64,000 nucleotides of DNA. It comes from Lachnospiraceae bacterium (GTDB lineage Bacteria; Bacillota; Clostridia; Lachnospirales; Lachnospiraceae). Within the stretch, counting starts at the first letter, position 1. The number at the start of each line of letters is the position of its first letter. A model generated the notes under the pieces. It saw only the letters and a list, made by a program, of their open reading frames with translations. It had not been told where the DNA came from and searched no databases. Shown here in pieces: positions 1 to 9,567 of the stretch. A program made the position numbers and the translations under genes. The stretch is taken from contig JAETQI010000010.1 of NCBI GenBank assembly GCA_021770755.1, forward strand, positions 1-64,000. The letters run 5' to 3'.

Positions 1-78
1 TTACCAGACCTGCATTCATTATACAGCGGAGTTTTCTATTTTGATACTCTACTCACCGCCTCCAGCATCTGTTAGTCT

Positions 79-95
79 CCCCAGCTCTGCTGGGG
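79..95. other. perfect 7-bp hairpin
   Basis: CCCCAGC and GCTGGGG flank a TCT loop. It lies downstream of the TetR gene, but no T-tract follows on either strand, so it is not a clear terminator. The rest of 1-126 shows no gene. Confidence 0.4.
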
Positions 96-126
96 GATTT
101 ATGATTGTTTCATTAATTTTCATCTG

Positions 127-711
127 CTATGGCTTCATATAAGACAGTACTGCATCTATACCATACAGTATCGTATCCAGCCCGTCCTGATATCTATAAT
201 TCGTGTTCGCTGCCAGCATGCCGCTGATCCCTGTCATAAGGATCCATATATTCGCCGCCGCCTTGTGGATGTCTGCATCCGCGCGCACTTCACCTGTCGA
301 TTTTCCCTCCCTGATCAGCTCCGCCAGCGCCTGGAGGACTTCATTCCTCACCCCTTCGTCCGTGACTTTATACAGCGCGGTATAGTACTGGAAATTGGCA
401 TTTTTTTCATATATATAAGCAAATGCTGTCCTGAGCAGTGCTGAGAGATTATCATAAAACGACATCTGCGGATCGATGGCTGTCCTCGCCTTTGACAGCA
501 GCTCCTCATTACATCGCTTCGCCACGATCATGTTGATCTCATCGATATCGCGAAACCGGTTATAGATCACTCTCCTGTCGCAGCTCAGCTCCCTGCAGAG
601 CCTTGTGACAGTCAGCGCATCCACCCCCTCCCGGCAGCCTATGTTCACCGCAAGATCAACAATCCTTTTACTGGTCTCATCTTCAATACGCTTTCCTTTC
701 GAGAATGCCAT
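127..711 (-). CDS. TetR/AcrR family transcriptional regulator
   Basis: Predicted DNA-binding repressor of 194 residues. The N-terminal 50-60 residues carry the TetR helix-turn-helix pattern (ALTVTRLCRELSCDRRVIYNRF), followed by a helical ligand-binding and dimerisation part of variable sequence. The start at 711 (MAFSKGK) is preceded by a GGGGTGAGG ribosome binding site; in-frame starts further upstream lack one. The gene is divergent from the chemoreceptor at 965, with about 250 bp between them, so it could act on that gene or on itself, but no operator palindrome was identified. The ligand is unknown. Confidence 0.8.
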   Translation of the reverse strand: MAFSKGKRIEDETSKRIVDLAVNIGCREGVDALTVTRLCRELSCDRRVIYNRFRDIDEINMIVAKRCNEELLSKARTAIDPQMSFYDNLSALLRTAFAYIYEKNANFQYYTALYKVTDEGVRNEVLQALAELIREGKSTGEVRADADIHKAAANIWILMTGISGMLAANTNYRYQDGLDTILYGIDAVLSYMKP

Positions 712-909
712 ATCCCTCACCCCATTCATACCCAAGTGCGATGCCAATAGAATTATTTACATTCATCTTATCAGTTTTGACCAAAGATAGCAAGGAAAGC
801 ACACAAAATTTTCTTTTTTATCCTACAAAAATGTATTCCTTATTTCAGCACTTAGCAACAATAGCAATCCTTTTTTTCGACAAAATTGTGCAGAATATAC
901 ACTTTTTTC

Positions 910-938
910 TTTACCAGCGTTTTCCGCAGTGATATAAT
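910..938 (+). promoter_or_regulatory. sigma-A-type promoter for the chemoreceptor gene
   Basis: TTTACC (910-915), a 17-bp spacer and TATAAT (933-938) lie 26 bp before the start codon. The -10 box is perfect; the -35 matches 4 of 6. No sigma-28 type motif was seen, which is more usual for chemotaxis genes. Confidence 0.55.
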
Positions 939-964
939 GTCATCCAGAAGGGAGAGATGTATTT

Positions 965-2743
965 ATGAAAAATCTGAGTGTGAAACTGAAAATGACGATT
1001 ATCGGCGTAATGGTCGTTATCTTTATGCTGTTCAGCGTCAATTTCTCTGTGAGCAGCATGCGGGCGATCGACGAGCGCATCCTGCAGGAAGAGGAGGAAA
1101 ATATCCGAAAAGATTACGACGACTCTATACGGCAGCAGGTCGGGCAGGTCATCTCGCTTCTTAAGACCTATCAGGCCGAGATCGACGCCGGCGTCTATAC
1201 CCGCGAGGAGGGAATGGATCTTGCGGCTGCCAAAGTCCGCGCGCTGCGCTACGGCACAGACGGGTATTTCTGGATTGACCAGTCTGACGGAACCAATGTC
1301 GTTTTGCTCGGAAATGATACCGAGGGCACCAACCGTCTGGGAACCAAAGATGTGAACGGATTTGAGATGGTGAAGGACTTTATACAGGGCGCGGTCGCTG
1401 AGGGAAGCTATTTCTGTGACTATCAGTATCCAAAGGAAGGCGGCACGGAGCCTATGCCAAAACGGGCTTACACGGAATACTTCGAGCCGTTTGACTGGGT
1501 TGTCGGCACCGGCAACTACACTGACAATATCGATGCGCAGATCGCTGCATCCACCGCGACTGCCAATGCGTATACCAGCCAGAAGATCCAGCTTTTCATC
1601 ACAGCATGTATTGTCTTTGCAATCTTCATCGTGCTGTATCTCATTGCGACGATCTTTAATATCACCAAACCATTGAATGAAGTCGGCGCGATCCTGCGCA
1701 GTATGTCCGGCGGGGATTTCTCGGTAAAGACTGCCGAAAAGACGCTGCGCCGCAAGGATGATTTCGGCGCGCTTTCCCAGATCCTGGAGAAGATGCGTGT
1801 CAATATCGGCTCACTGATCCATGATGTCAAGGAGGAAACCGACCTGACGACACAGAGTGTCAATGGCATATCGCAGAACATGATCCATCTGAACAACAAA
1901 GTAGAGGATGTCTCCTCGACAACCACACAGCTCTCGGCATCGATGGACGTGACTGCCGCCACTGCCGGAAATATCAACGAAATGACAAAGGAGATCGAGT
2001 ACGCGGCAAAAAATATCGCAGAGCGTGCACAGGAGGGCGCAGGGCGCGCTGAGACGATCCACAAGAAAGCTGTCAGCGCCAAGAGTTCCGCCGGCGAGAG
2101 CAAGAACAGCCTTGTACAGCAGAAGAAAGCGATCGAGACCAGCCTGCAGGAAGCGCTCGCCAAAGTCAAGGTCGTCTCCGAGATCTCAACACTTGCGGAA
2201 TCCATCATGGAGATCACATCGCAGACCAATCTCCTGTCCCTCAATGCCAGCATCGAGGCTGCAAGAGCCGGGGAAGCCGGAAAAGGGTTCGCGGTCGTCG
2301 CCGACGAGATCCGCAAGCTTGCCGAGCAGTCCCAGAACAGCACGGAGAATATCAAGAAAGTCACAGAGCAGGTCAACAGCTCCGTCGGAACCCTCGCAAG
2401 CGATGCGCAGCAGCTTCTGACGTTTATCGACACGCAGGTCATGGACAGTATCATCCTGTTTGAGACCATCGCAAACGACTATAATGAGGATGCCGGTGAG
2501 ATCGATTCGCTCGTCACGGATTTCAGCGCGATCTCCGAGGAGCTTCTCGCCTCGATCAACAACATTACCGATTCCCTCAACGGCATCGCACAGGCGGCGC
2601 AGGAAAGCGCGCAGGGAACTGCCAACATCGCCGACCGCGTCATGGAGGTTGTGCAGATCTCTGACTCTGTCAGCACTTCCCTGCAGGATGCAAACGGCAT
2701 CGTTGGCAGACTGAATGATTCGACAGGAAAATTTCAGGTATAG
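965..2743 (+). CDS. methyl-accepting chemotaxis protein with single Cache domain
   Basis: Transmembrane chemoreceptor of 592 residues that passes ligand signals to the CheA/CheW complex. TM1 is at about residues 11-32. An extracytoplasmic sCache_2-type domain follows (YGTDGYFWI near 96-104, [10 protein letters not shown] near 176-185), then TM2 at about 208-232, a HAMP linker, and a long cytoplasmic coiled coil. The signalling hairpin is near 408-455 ([20 protein letters not shown]). The GGGAGAG ribosome binding site sits 8 bp before the ATG. There is no C-terminal CheR-binding pentapeptide. sCache_2 receptors often sense small organic acids, but the ligand here is unknown. It converges on the ABC exporter gene with 6 bp between the stops. 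Confidence 0.93.
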   Translation: MKNLSVKLKMTIIGVMVVIFMLFSVNFSVSSMRAIDERILQEEEENIRKDYDDSIRQQVGQVISLLKTYQAEIDAGVYTREEGMDLAAAKVRALRYGTDGYFWIDQSDGTNVVLLGNDTEGTNRLGTKDVNGFEMVKDFIQGAVAEGSYFCDYQYPKEGGTEPMPKRAYTEYFEPFDWVVGTGNYTDNIDAQIAASTATANAYTSQKIQLFITACIVFAIFIVLYLIATIFNITKPLNEVGAILRSMSGGDFSVKTAEKTLRRKDDFGALSQILEKMRVNIGSLIHDVKEETDLTTQSVNGISQNMIHLNNKVEDVSSTTTQLSASMDVTAATAGNINEMTKEIEYAAKNIAERAQEGAGRAETIHKKAVSAKSSAGESKNSLVQQKKAIETSLQEALAKVKVVSEISTLAESIMEITSQTNLLSLNASIEAARAGEAGKGFAVVADEIRKLAEQSQNSTENIKKVTEQVNSSVGTLASDAQQLLTFIDTQVMDSIILFETIANDYNEDAGEIDSLVTDFSAISEELLASINNITDSLNGIAQAAQESAQGTANIADRVMEVVQISDSVSTSLQDANGIVGRLNDSTGKFQV

Positions 2744-2749
2744 AAACTT

Positions 2750-4654
2750 TTAATTCGCCGCGATCGCGTTGCCCGTATAAAGCTGGTAATATTTGCCTTG
2801 TGCCTCGATCAGTTCATCGTGCGTACCGCGCTCGATGATCCTGCCCTGCTCGAGCACCATGATGCAGTCGCTGTTCTTGACGGTCGAAAGCCTGTGGGCG
2901 ATCACAAATGTCGTCCTGCCTTTCATCAGCTTATCCATACCGTCCTGCACGATCTTCTCCGTGCGCGTGTCGATCGAGCTCGTCGCCTCATCGAGGATCA
3001 ATGCAGGCGGGTCAGCGATCGCTGCCCTCGCTATGGCGAGCAGTTGGCGCTGTCCCTGGCTTAAGTTGGCGCCGTCGCCTGTCAGCAGCGTATTGTAACC
3101 ATCCGGAAGCTTTTCAATAAATTCGTGCGCATTGGCAAGCTTCGCCGCCGCGATGACCTCCGCATCCGAAGCGTCCAGCTTTCCGTAACGGATATTTTCC
3201 ATCACTGTGGCTGTAAACAAATGTGTATCCTGCAGTACGATGCCCAGCGAGCGGCGCAGATCCGCTTTCTTGATCTTGTTGACATTGATATTATCATACC
3301 GGATCTTTCCGTCCTGAATATCATAAAAACGATTGATCAGGTTGGTGATCGTCGTCTTGCCCGCACCGGTAGAGCCTACAAACGCAATCTTCTGCCCCGG
3401 CTCCGCAAACATCTTGATATTGTGGAGCACGATCTTTTCATCTGTATAGCCAAAATCCACATCGTCAAACACCACACCGCCCTCAAGTCTCTGATAGGTA
3501 GTCGTGTCACTCGCCTTATGGTAGTGTTTCCATGCCCACATGCCAGTGTGCTTCTGTGTCTCCCGGATCTCACCGTTGATCTCCTCCGCATTGACGAGTG
3601 AGACGTAGCCGTCGTCTGTCTCGGGCTGTTCATCGAGCATCTTAAAGATCCGGTCCGCACCTGCAAGCGCCATGATGACGGAATTGAACTGCTGGCTCAC
3701 CTGGTTGATCGGCATGTTAAAGCTCTTGTTGAAGGACAGAAAGCTCGCAAGACCGCCAAGCGTCAGTCCGCCGATGTTTCCAAGTGCCAGTATACCGCCG
3801 ACGATCGCGCACACTACATAACTCAGATTGCCAAGCTGCGCGTTGATCGGACCGAGCATGTTGCCGAACTGGTTCGCGTTGTAAGCGCTCTCAAACAGCT
3901 CCTCGTTCAGCGCGTTAAAGCGCTCCTTGCTCTCCTCCTCATGGCAGAACACCTTGACAACCTTCTGTCCTTCCATCATCTCCTCGACAAATCCGTTCAC
4001 AGCGCCGATGGACTTCTGCTGCGCCACGAAATACCTGCCCGAAAGTCCGGTCGCCTTCTTGGTGACAAAGAGCATGAGGGCAACCATGACCAGCGTCGTA
4101 ACCGTCAGCGGCACGCTCAGGATGATCATGCTGACAAAGACACTGACGATCGTGATCGCGCTGTTTAAAAACTGCGGCATACTCTGGCTGATCATCTGCC
4201 TTAATGTATCGATATCGTTCGTGTACCTTGACATGATATCGCCGTGCGGATGTGTGTCAAAATATTTGATCGGCAGCGCTTCCATCTTGTTGAACATATC
4301 ATTTCTGATATTGCGCATCGTGCCCTGGCTGACATTGATCATGATCCTGTTATATAAGTAAGAAGCCAGTACGCCTACGGCATAGAAACATGCCACTCTA
4401 AAGATCGCCTGCGCGAGCCCCGAAAAATCCGGATCCGGTGTTCCGAGAAGCGGCATGATATACTCGTCGATCAGGGTCTGTGTAAACAATGTCCCCTGGA
4501 TATTGGCAAATACGCCCACAAATATGCATATGACAACAATGATCACATGCGGCGTATAGTTTTTGAGTACGTACCCCATAAGCCGTTTAAACAGCTTACC
4601 CGGATTCTCGATCTTTGGTCTTGGTCCTCTCGTATGATGTCCTGGTCCTGGCAT
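2750..4654 (-). CDS. ABC exporter half-transporter, catalytically competent subunit
   Basis: Fused membrane and ATPase protein of 634 residues, type IV (multidrug exporter) fold. Six TM segments lie in roughly the first 330 residues, followed by a nucleotide-binding domain with Walker A GSTGAGKTT, Walker B LILDEAT with the catalytic Glu, and the switch His in IAHR. Its signature motif is degenerate (LSQGQ instead of LSGGQ). The upstream subunit (4654-6402) has the reverse pattern, so the two should form a heterodimer with one full ATP site, like TM287/288 or BmrCD. The start codon overlaps the upstream stop (TGATG) and a GGAGGTGA site precedes it, so translation is coupled. A soluble insertion of about 50 residues sits just before the ATPase domain. 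Substrate unknown. Confidence 0.92.
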   Translation of the reverse strand: MPGPGHHTRGPRPKIENPGKLFKRLMGYVLKNYTPHVIIVVICIFVGVFANIQGTLFTQTLIDEYIMPLLGTPDPDFSGLAQAIFRVACFYAVGVLASYLYNRIMINVSQGTMRNIRNDMFNKMEALPIKYFDTHPHGDIMSRYTNDIDTLRQMISQSMPQFLNSAITIVSVFVSMIILSVPLTVTTLVMVALMLFVTKKATGLSGRYFVAQQKSIGAVNGFVEEMMEGQKVVKVFCHEEESKERFNALNEELFESAYNANQFGNMLGPINAQLGNLSYVVCAIVGGILALGNIGGLTLGGLASFLSFNKSFNMPINQVSQQFNSVIMALAGADRIFKMLDEQPETDDGYVSLVNAEEINGEIRETQKHTGMWAWKHYHKASDTTTYQRLEGGVVFDDVDFGYTDEKIVLHNIKMFAEPGQKIAFVGSTGAGKTTITNLINRFYDIQDGKIRYDNINVNKIKKADLRRSLGIVLQDTHLFTATVMENIRYGKLDASDAEVIAAAKLANAHEFIEKLPDGYNTLLTGDGANLSQGQRQLLAIARAAIADPPALILDEATSSIDTRTEKIVQDGMDKLMKGRTTFVIAHRLSTVKNSDCIMVLEQGRIIERGTHDELIEAQGKYYQLYTGNAIAAN

Positions 4655-6402
4655 CAGTTGTCACCTCCATTCTGGTCAAAGTCCGCATTTCCGCCGGTCT
4701 GGGATTCATAGACCTCACGGTAGATCGGACTGTTCTCGAGCAATTCATCATGTGTTCCAAATGCGGTTACAGCGCCGTTATCCATCACGATGATGCGGTC
4801 CGCATTCTGCACGCTGCTCACCCGCTGCGCGATGATCAGCTTGGTCGTATCAGGGATCTCCTGTGCAAACGCCTTTCTGATCCTGGCATCCGTGGCGGTA
4901 TCCACCGCGCTGGTGCTGTCGTCAAGGATCAGGATCCTTGGCTTTTTGAGCAGCGCCCTCGCGATACAGAGCCGCTGCTTCTGTCCGCCAGAAACATTTG
5001 TTCCTCCCTGTTCGATAAACGTATTGTATTTGTCAGGCATTTTCTGTATGAACTCATCCGCACATGCCAGCCTGCACGCCCTGATGCACTGCTCCTCTGT
5101 CGCCTCCTTGTCCCCCCAGCGGAGATTTTCAAGGATCGTGCCGCTGAAAAGGACGTTCTTCTGCAGCACGACTGCAACCTGGTTCCGGAGCGCCTCCATA
5201 TCATACCTGCGCACATCCAGTCCCCCTACCAGCAATTCCCCCGATGTGACATCATACAGGCGGCTGATCAGATTGACGAGACTGGACTTTGCACTGCCCG
5301 TTCCGCCGATGATACCGATCGTCTCACCCGAGTGGATATCCAGACTGATGTTATTGAGGACAGGTTTGCTTTCCTTATTGTAGGCAAAAGATACATCTCT
5401 GAACGTAATGCTTCCGTCCTTCACTTCCGTGACAGGATCCTCCGGATTGCTAAGATCCGTCTGTTCTGTCAGGACCTCCGCGATACGCTTCGCGCTGGCG
5501 TAGCTCATGGACAGCATGACAAAGATCATCGATACCATCATGAGACTCATCAGGATATTCATGCAGTATGCCAGCAGACTCATCATCTCACCTGTCGTGA
5601 GACCGCCCGCGACGATCGACTTTGCTCCAAGCCATGAGATCAGCAGGATACAGCCGTACACAGTCACCATCATCAGCGGCATATTGATGACGACCAGCTT
5701 CTCAGCCTTTAAGAACATGTTGTAGATATTCTGGTTTGCCCTGGCGAATTTGTCCTTCTCGTAGTCTTCGCGCACATATGCCTTGACGACGCGGATCGCA
5801 GACACGTTTTCCTGCACGCTTGCGTTCAGGTCGTCGTACTTCTCAAACACCTGCCGGAAATACTTGTTTGCCCTTGGCATGATAAAGGCAAGACAGACCG
5901 CCAGGAACAGGACTGCCACCAGATATATGCTTGCAAGCCTCGCGTTGATGGAAAATGCCATCACCATCGCGATGATCATGGAAGCCGGTGCGCGCATCGC
6001 CATGCGCAGGATCATCTGATACGCGTTCTGCATGTTGGTCACGTCTGTTGTCAGCCTCGTGATCAGGCTTGATGTAGAATATTTGTCAATATTTGAGAAG
6101 GAGTATGTCTGGATATTCTCAAACATCGCTTTTCTAAGGTTCCGCGCAAAGCCTGTCGATGCCCTCGCTCCGTACTTCGCCCCCATAAGACCTGCCCACA
6201 ATCCGATCAGCGCCATCACGATCATCAGACCGCCGATCTTATAAATATGGTTCAGGTTTCCTGCATTGACGCCGTCATCGATGATCGATGCCATCAGCAG
6301 CGGGATGATCATTTCCATGATAACCTCTAAGATCATGAAAACAGGCGTAAGTATGGAATCTTTTTTGAATTCCTTAATTTGTGCGCCTAATACCTTCAGC
6401 AT
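4654..6402 (-). CDS. ABC exporter half-transporter, degenerate-site subunit
   Basis: Partner of the previous gene, 582 residues with the same layout: six TM segments, then an ATPase domain. The signature VSGGQ is canonical. However, Walker A reads GGTGSAKSS, the catalytic Glu after Walker B is Asp (LILDDSTSAVD), and the switch His is Gln (IAQR). These are the changes known from the degenerate subunit of heterodimeric exporters. GGAGG lies 7 bp before the ATG. It follows the MarR-family gene with a 65-bp gap, so the regulator probably controls the exporter. Drug, peptide or lipid export are all possible. Confidence 0.92.
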   Translation of the reverse strand: MLKVLGAQIKEFKKDSILTPVFMILEVIMEMIIPLLMASIIDDGVNAGNLNHIYKIGGLMIVMALIGLWAGLMGAKYGARASTGFARNLRKAMFENIQTYSFSNIDKYSTSSLITRLTTDVTNMQNAYQMILRMAMRAPASMIIAMVMAFSINARLASIYLVAVLFLAVCLAFIMPRANKYFRQVFEKYDDLNASVQENVSAIRVVKAYVREDYEKDKFARANQNIYNMFLKAEKLVVINMPLMMVTVYGCILLISWLGAKSIVAGGLTTGEMMSLLAYCMNILMSLMMVSMIFVMLSMSYASAKRIAEVLTEQTDLSNPEDPVTEVKDGSITFRDVSFAYNKESKPVLNNISLDIHSGETIGIIGGTGSAKSSLVNLISRLYDVTSGELLVGGLDVRRYDMEALRNQVAVVLQKNVLFSGTILENLRWGDKEATEEQCIRACRLACADEFIQKMPDKYNTFIEQGGTNVSGGQKQRLCIARALLKKPRILILDDSTSAVDTATDARIRKAFAQEIPDTTKLIIAQRVSSVQNADRIIVMDNGAVTAFGTHDELLENSPIYREVYESQTGGNADFDQNGGDN

Positions 6403-6467
6403 AAATAAACCTCCATTCGCATGTTATATTTCTGTCTGACCAGGCAGGAAAAAGCCCCTCTCTCCGG

Positions 6468-6935
6468 CTATTGACCCATATTGGATAAAAGCTTCTGTGC
6501 AACCCCGAAGAAAACCTCCAGCTCCTCCCTGGAGATCCCTTCGAGCACACTGCTCTCCATATGTCCGATCATCTTCTTTGTCCGGACCGCAGTCTCCTTG
6601 CCCTGTTCTGTCAGAAAGATCCGTTTCAGCCTGGCATCGCCTTCCACCGCCTCCCGCCGGATATAGCCCTTTTTTTCCATGAGCTGCAGGATCGTTGTCA
6701 CTGTGGATCTCTTGATGCCGAAATCCGACTCGATCGTTTTCTGATAGATCTCCTTGTCCTGATTGTGTTCAAGATATCCCATGATCCAGCCGTGCATCAG
6801 TGTCACTTCGTCCAGTCCCGCCGACGTACCGCATGTGATAAAATTCTTTTTAAATGCGCAGTTCAGCTCCCGGATCATTTTTCCGATCTGATTTGGTTCG
6901 GGCATATTCCCGCAACAACCGTTATCCTCATCCAT
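6468..6935 (-). CDS. MarR family transcriptional regulator
   Basis: Winged-helix regulator of 155 residues. The central part shows the MarR recognition helix and wing (FGIKRSTVTTILQLMEKKGY, then a basic DARLKRIFLTEQG wing). The N-terminus contains a Cys-Cys pair (DNGCCGN) that could sense oxidation or metal; this is only a guess. First gene of a probable three-gene unit with the heterodimeric ABC exporter, a common arrangement in which the MarR protein represses its own efflux operon until an inducer binds. Confidence 0.88.
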   Translation of the reverse strand: MDEDNGCCGNMPEPNQIGKMIRELNCAFKKNFITCGTSAGLDEVTLMHGWIMGYLEHNQDKEIYQKTIESDFGIKRSTVTTILQLMEKKGYIRREAVEGDARLKRIFLTEQGKETAVRTKKMIGHMESSVLEGISREELEVFFGVAQKLLSNMGQ

Positions 6936-7094
6936 ACCGCATACACCTCTTTTCTATCTCATGATCCATGTCAGGATCTTAAATTGTTCGGCATTGAACT
7001 GTTCGTGTGCTAACATATTATCTCCGATCTGAAAATAAGTCAATACTTTTTGCACACTTCACATTTTTTTCACATTCTGTTCGCTTTCCACACA

Positions 7095-8942
7095 TCACTT
7101 GCGATCCTGTTCCTCGATCTTTTCCGCCAGATCCTGCAGATACATCCACCGCTCCATCCGCTCTTCCAGAAGCTGCTCTGTGCGCTCCTTGTCCCCCGCG
7201 AGCACGTTCAGTTTCGCAAAATCGCTGGCGTTTGCCGCCATCTCTTTGTCCAGTTGGTCTATCTTTTCCTCCAGTCCCGCGATCTCGTCCTCGATCGACT
7301 CGTACTCCTTTTGCTCCTTATAGGAAAATTTCAGTCTGTCCTGACGGTTTTTCACGCTCTTTAAACGGACACCTGCCTTTTCCTCTGCTCTTGCCGGATT
7401 TCTGCCTGCGGGAGCGTCCGCGCTGTCTTCCGCTTCCTGCTGCCGCCTTGCCTGATAATCCGTGAACCCGCCCTCATACTGCCTGACCATACCATCCTCA
7501 AATGCAAAAATCCGCCTCACTACCCTGTCGAGAAAATACCGGTCATGGGAAACGGCAGCCACAATGCCGTCAAAATGATCCAGATAATCCTCCAGAATAG
7601 TGAGCGTCTGTATATCCAGATCGTTGGTAGGCTCATCGAGGATCAGGACGTTGGGCGCCTCCATCAGCACGCGCAGCAGGTTCAGCCTGCGCCTTTCCCC
7701 GCCCGACAGCTTGCCGAGCAGTCCGTACTGCTTCTCCGGCGGGAACAGAAATCTTTCCAGCATGGCGGAAGCGGAGACAGATCCGTCCACGGTCTGCACA
7801 TACTCCGCCGTGTTCCGGATATAATCGATGACACGCATGTCCGGTTCCATGTACGCAGGATCCTTTGGTCTGTCACTGCGGATCTCCTGCGCGTAATATC
7901 CGATCCGGATCGTCTGTCCGGTGATGACCTCGCCCGCATCCGGCTGCTCCATGCCGCAGAGGATTCTCATGAGCGTCGACTTTCCGCAGCCGTTTTCCCC
8001 GATAAAACCGACTCTGTCGTTTTTGAGGAAAATGTAGCTGAAATCATGGATCAATGTCCTTCCGTCATAGCCTTTTGTGATATTTCTAAGCTCCACGGTC
8101 GTCCTGCCCATGCGGGTGGATACCGAGCTCAGCTCCAACTGTGCATCCTGCTGCGGTCCCCGCTGCGCCGCGAGGTTCTCATAACGCTGTATGTGCGCCT
8201 TCTGCTTGGTGCTCCTGGCACGCGCCCCTCTCTTCATCCACTCGATCTCCACGCGCAGGATACTCTGCCGCTTCCGCTCGGTGGCAAGCTCCATGTCCTC
8301 GCGCTGCGCTTTCAGTTCCAGAAACCCTGTGTAGTTTGTCTGATAGCTGTAGATCTTCCCCTTGTCGATCTCCACGATCCGGTTGGAGACACTGTCGAGA
8401 AAATACCGGTCGTGCGTCACCATGACCAGTGCACCCCGAAAGTTTTTCAGATACGCCTCCAGCCAGTCCGCCATAGCGGAATCCAGATGGTTTGTCGGCT
8501 CGTCAAGCACCAGCACGTCCGCTTTTGAGAGCAGTGTATTGGCGAGCGCGATCCGTTTGCGCTGACCGCCTGACATCGTGCCGGCTTTCTGTCCATGATC
8601 GCTGATGCCCAGCCGCTGCAGCATTGTCCTGGCATCGCTCTCGAGCGACCATTCGTTGTCGTGTCTGTAGTTCCCCTCCATCACGGCCTCGAGCACGGTC
8701 GCATCCTTATGAAAATCCGGCGTCTGTGCCAGATACCGGATCACGATGTTGTTCGCCCTGGTGACCGTGCCTTTGTCCGGCGTCTCCATGCCCGTGAGTA
8801 TCTTTAGCAGGGTTGTCTTCCCGGTGCCGTTGATGCCGATGATCCCCACCTTTTCCATCTCGTCGACCGTGAAGGAAGCCTCCTCAAAAAGCGGTGTGTC
8901 CGTATAGTACTTTGTGATATTTTCTATATTAATAAGATTCAT
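7095..8942 (-). CDS. ABC-F family ATPase, Uup-like
   Basis: Soluble protein of 615 residues with two ABC ATPase domains and no membrane segments. Walker A motifs are GINGTGKTT (about 36-44) and GENGCGKST (about 316-324); signatures are MSGGQRKR and LSGGERRR; both Walker B motifs end in LDEPTN. A basic ABC-F linker lies between the domains (RGARARSTKQKAHIQRYE). The C-terminal 100 residues form a charged coiled coil, as in Uup. ABC-F proteins act on the ribosome E site in translation, and some give antibiotic protection. The coiled-coil tail argues for the housekeeping Uup type rather than resistance. GGAG lies 8 bp before the ATG. Confidence 0.9.
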   Translation of the reverse strand: MNLINIENITKYYTDTPLFEEASFTVDEMEKVGIIGINGTGKTTLLKILTGMETPDKGTVTRANNIVIRYLAQTPDFHKDATVLEAVMEGNYRHDNEWSLESDARTMLQRLGISDHGQKAGTMSGGQRKRIALANTLLSKADVLVLDEPTNHLDSAMADWLEAYLKNFRGALVMVTHDRYFLDSVSNRIVEIDKGKIYSYQTNYTGFLELKAQREDMELATERKRQSILRVEIEWMKRGARARSTKQKAHIQRYENLAAQRGPQQDAQLELSSVSTRMGRTTVELRNITKGYDGRTLIHDFSYIFLKNDRVGFIGENGCGKSTLMRILCGMEQPDAGEVITGQTIRIGYYAQEIRSDRPKDPAYMEPDMRVIDYIRNTAEYVQTVDGSVSASAMLERFLFPPEKQYGLLGKLSGGERRRLNLLRVLMEAPNVLILDEPTNDLDIQTLTILEDYLDHFDGIVAAVSHDRYFLDRVVRRIFAFEDGMVRQYEGGFTDYQARRQQEAEDSADAPAGRNPARAEEKAGVRLKSVKNRQDRLKFSYKEQKEYESIEDEIAGLEEKIDQLDKEMAANASDFAKLNVLAGDKERTEQLLEERMERWMYLQDLAEKIEEQDRK

Positions 8943-8964
8943 TTATAATACTCCGTCATCCCTG

Positions 8965-9468
8965 TCAAAATTTTCTAAGCTCGATCGAGTCATCATCCGG
9001 TGTGTTCACCACCGACTTCACCACCACATCATAGCCATAATCGCTGTTCACCTGCACATGCACGGTATCGCCGCACCTATGGCCTGCAAGCGCCTTTCCG
9101 ATCGGGGATTCGATGCTGATGAGTCCCTGCAGCGGATTGTTGCGCACGGTCGTCACCATGCGGTATGTCTCGACCGTACCGTCCTCCACAAACTCGACCT
9201 CCACGGTCTTGTTGAGTCCGATCTCATCCTCCCCGGCATCGTCCTCAATAATCTGCGCCGTCCGGATCATCCGCTCAAGGTAACGGATACGGCTTTCATT
9301 CTGATTCTTAAATTTCTTTGCCGCGTAGTACTCGAAGTTCTCGCTCAGATCGCCCTGTGCGCGCGCTTCTTTCACCGCCTCCAGTGCCTCCTTGCGTATC
9401 ACGAGTTTTCTGTGCTCGATCTCCTCCTCCATCTTTTTGATATCGTTTCTTGTCAGTTTATCATTCAT
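8965..9468 (-). CDS. GreA/GreB family transcription elongation factor
   Basis: Protein of 167 residues with the Gre layout: an N-terminal antiparallel coiled coil whose tip carries the acidic motif GDLSENFEYYAA (the Asp and Glu position Mg2+ in the RNA polymerase active site during cleavage of backtracked RNA), then a C-terminal FKBP-like domain ending with SPIGKALAGHRCGD. The ATG at 9468 is favoured because GGAGTGATCAAA precedes it. It ends 22 bp before the ABC-F gene, so the two may be co-transcribed. The region after the coiled-coil tip diverges from classical GreA, and a second greA may exist elsewhere. Confidence 0.85.
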   Translation of the reverse strand: MNDKLTRNDIKKMEEEIEHRKLVIRKEALEAVKEARAQGDLSENFEYYAAKKFKNQNESRIRYLERMIRTAQIIEDDAGEDEIGLNKTVEVEFVEDGTVETYRMVTTVRNNPLQGLISIESPIGKALAGHRCGDTVHVQVNSDYGYDVVVKSVVNTPDDDSIELRKF

Positions 9469-9517
9469 TTTGATCACTCCTCAAATTATATAAGATATAC
9501 TTCTATGCATAACAAAT

Positions 9518-9537
9518 CGAGCAGGTATCCCTGCCCG
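9518..9537 (-). terminator. hairpin after the FNT gene
   Basis: CGAGCAGG (9518-9525) and CCTGCCCG (9530-9537) form an 8-bp stem with one G-T pair and a 4-nt loop. The minus strand continues ATTTGTTAT. Probable weak terminator between the FNT gene and the Gre factor. Confidence 0.5.
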
Positions 9538-9567
9538 ACTTGTCTGTTCCTTATCCTTCATTTGGCA

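Noticed and set aside
79-95. CRISPR repeat or insertion-sequence end at the left edge
   Set aside because: Only one copy of the hairpin is present and no cas or transposase gene is near.
1516-2469. 317-codon minus-strand ORF inside the chemoreceptor gene
   Set aside because: Antisense shadow caused by the repetitive coiled-coil codons of the chemoreceptor.
4615-5637. 340-codon plus-strand ORF over the ABC exporter
   Set aside because: Antisense shadow of a conserved ATPase domain; no family motifs.
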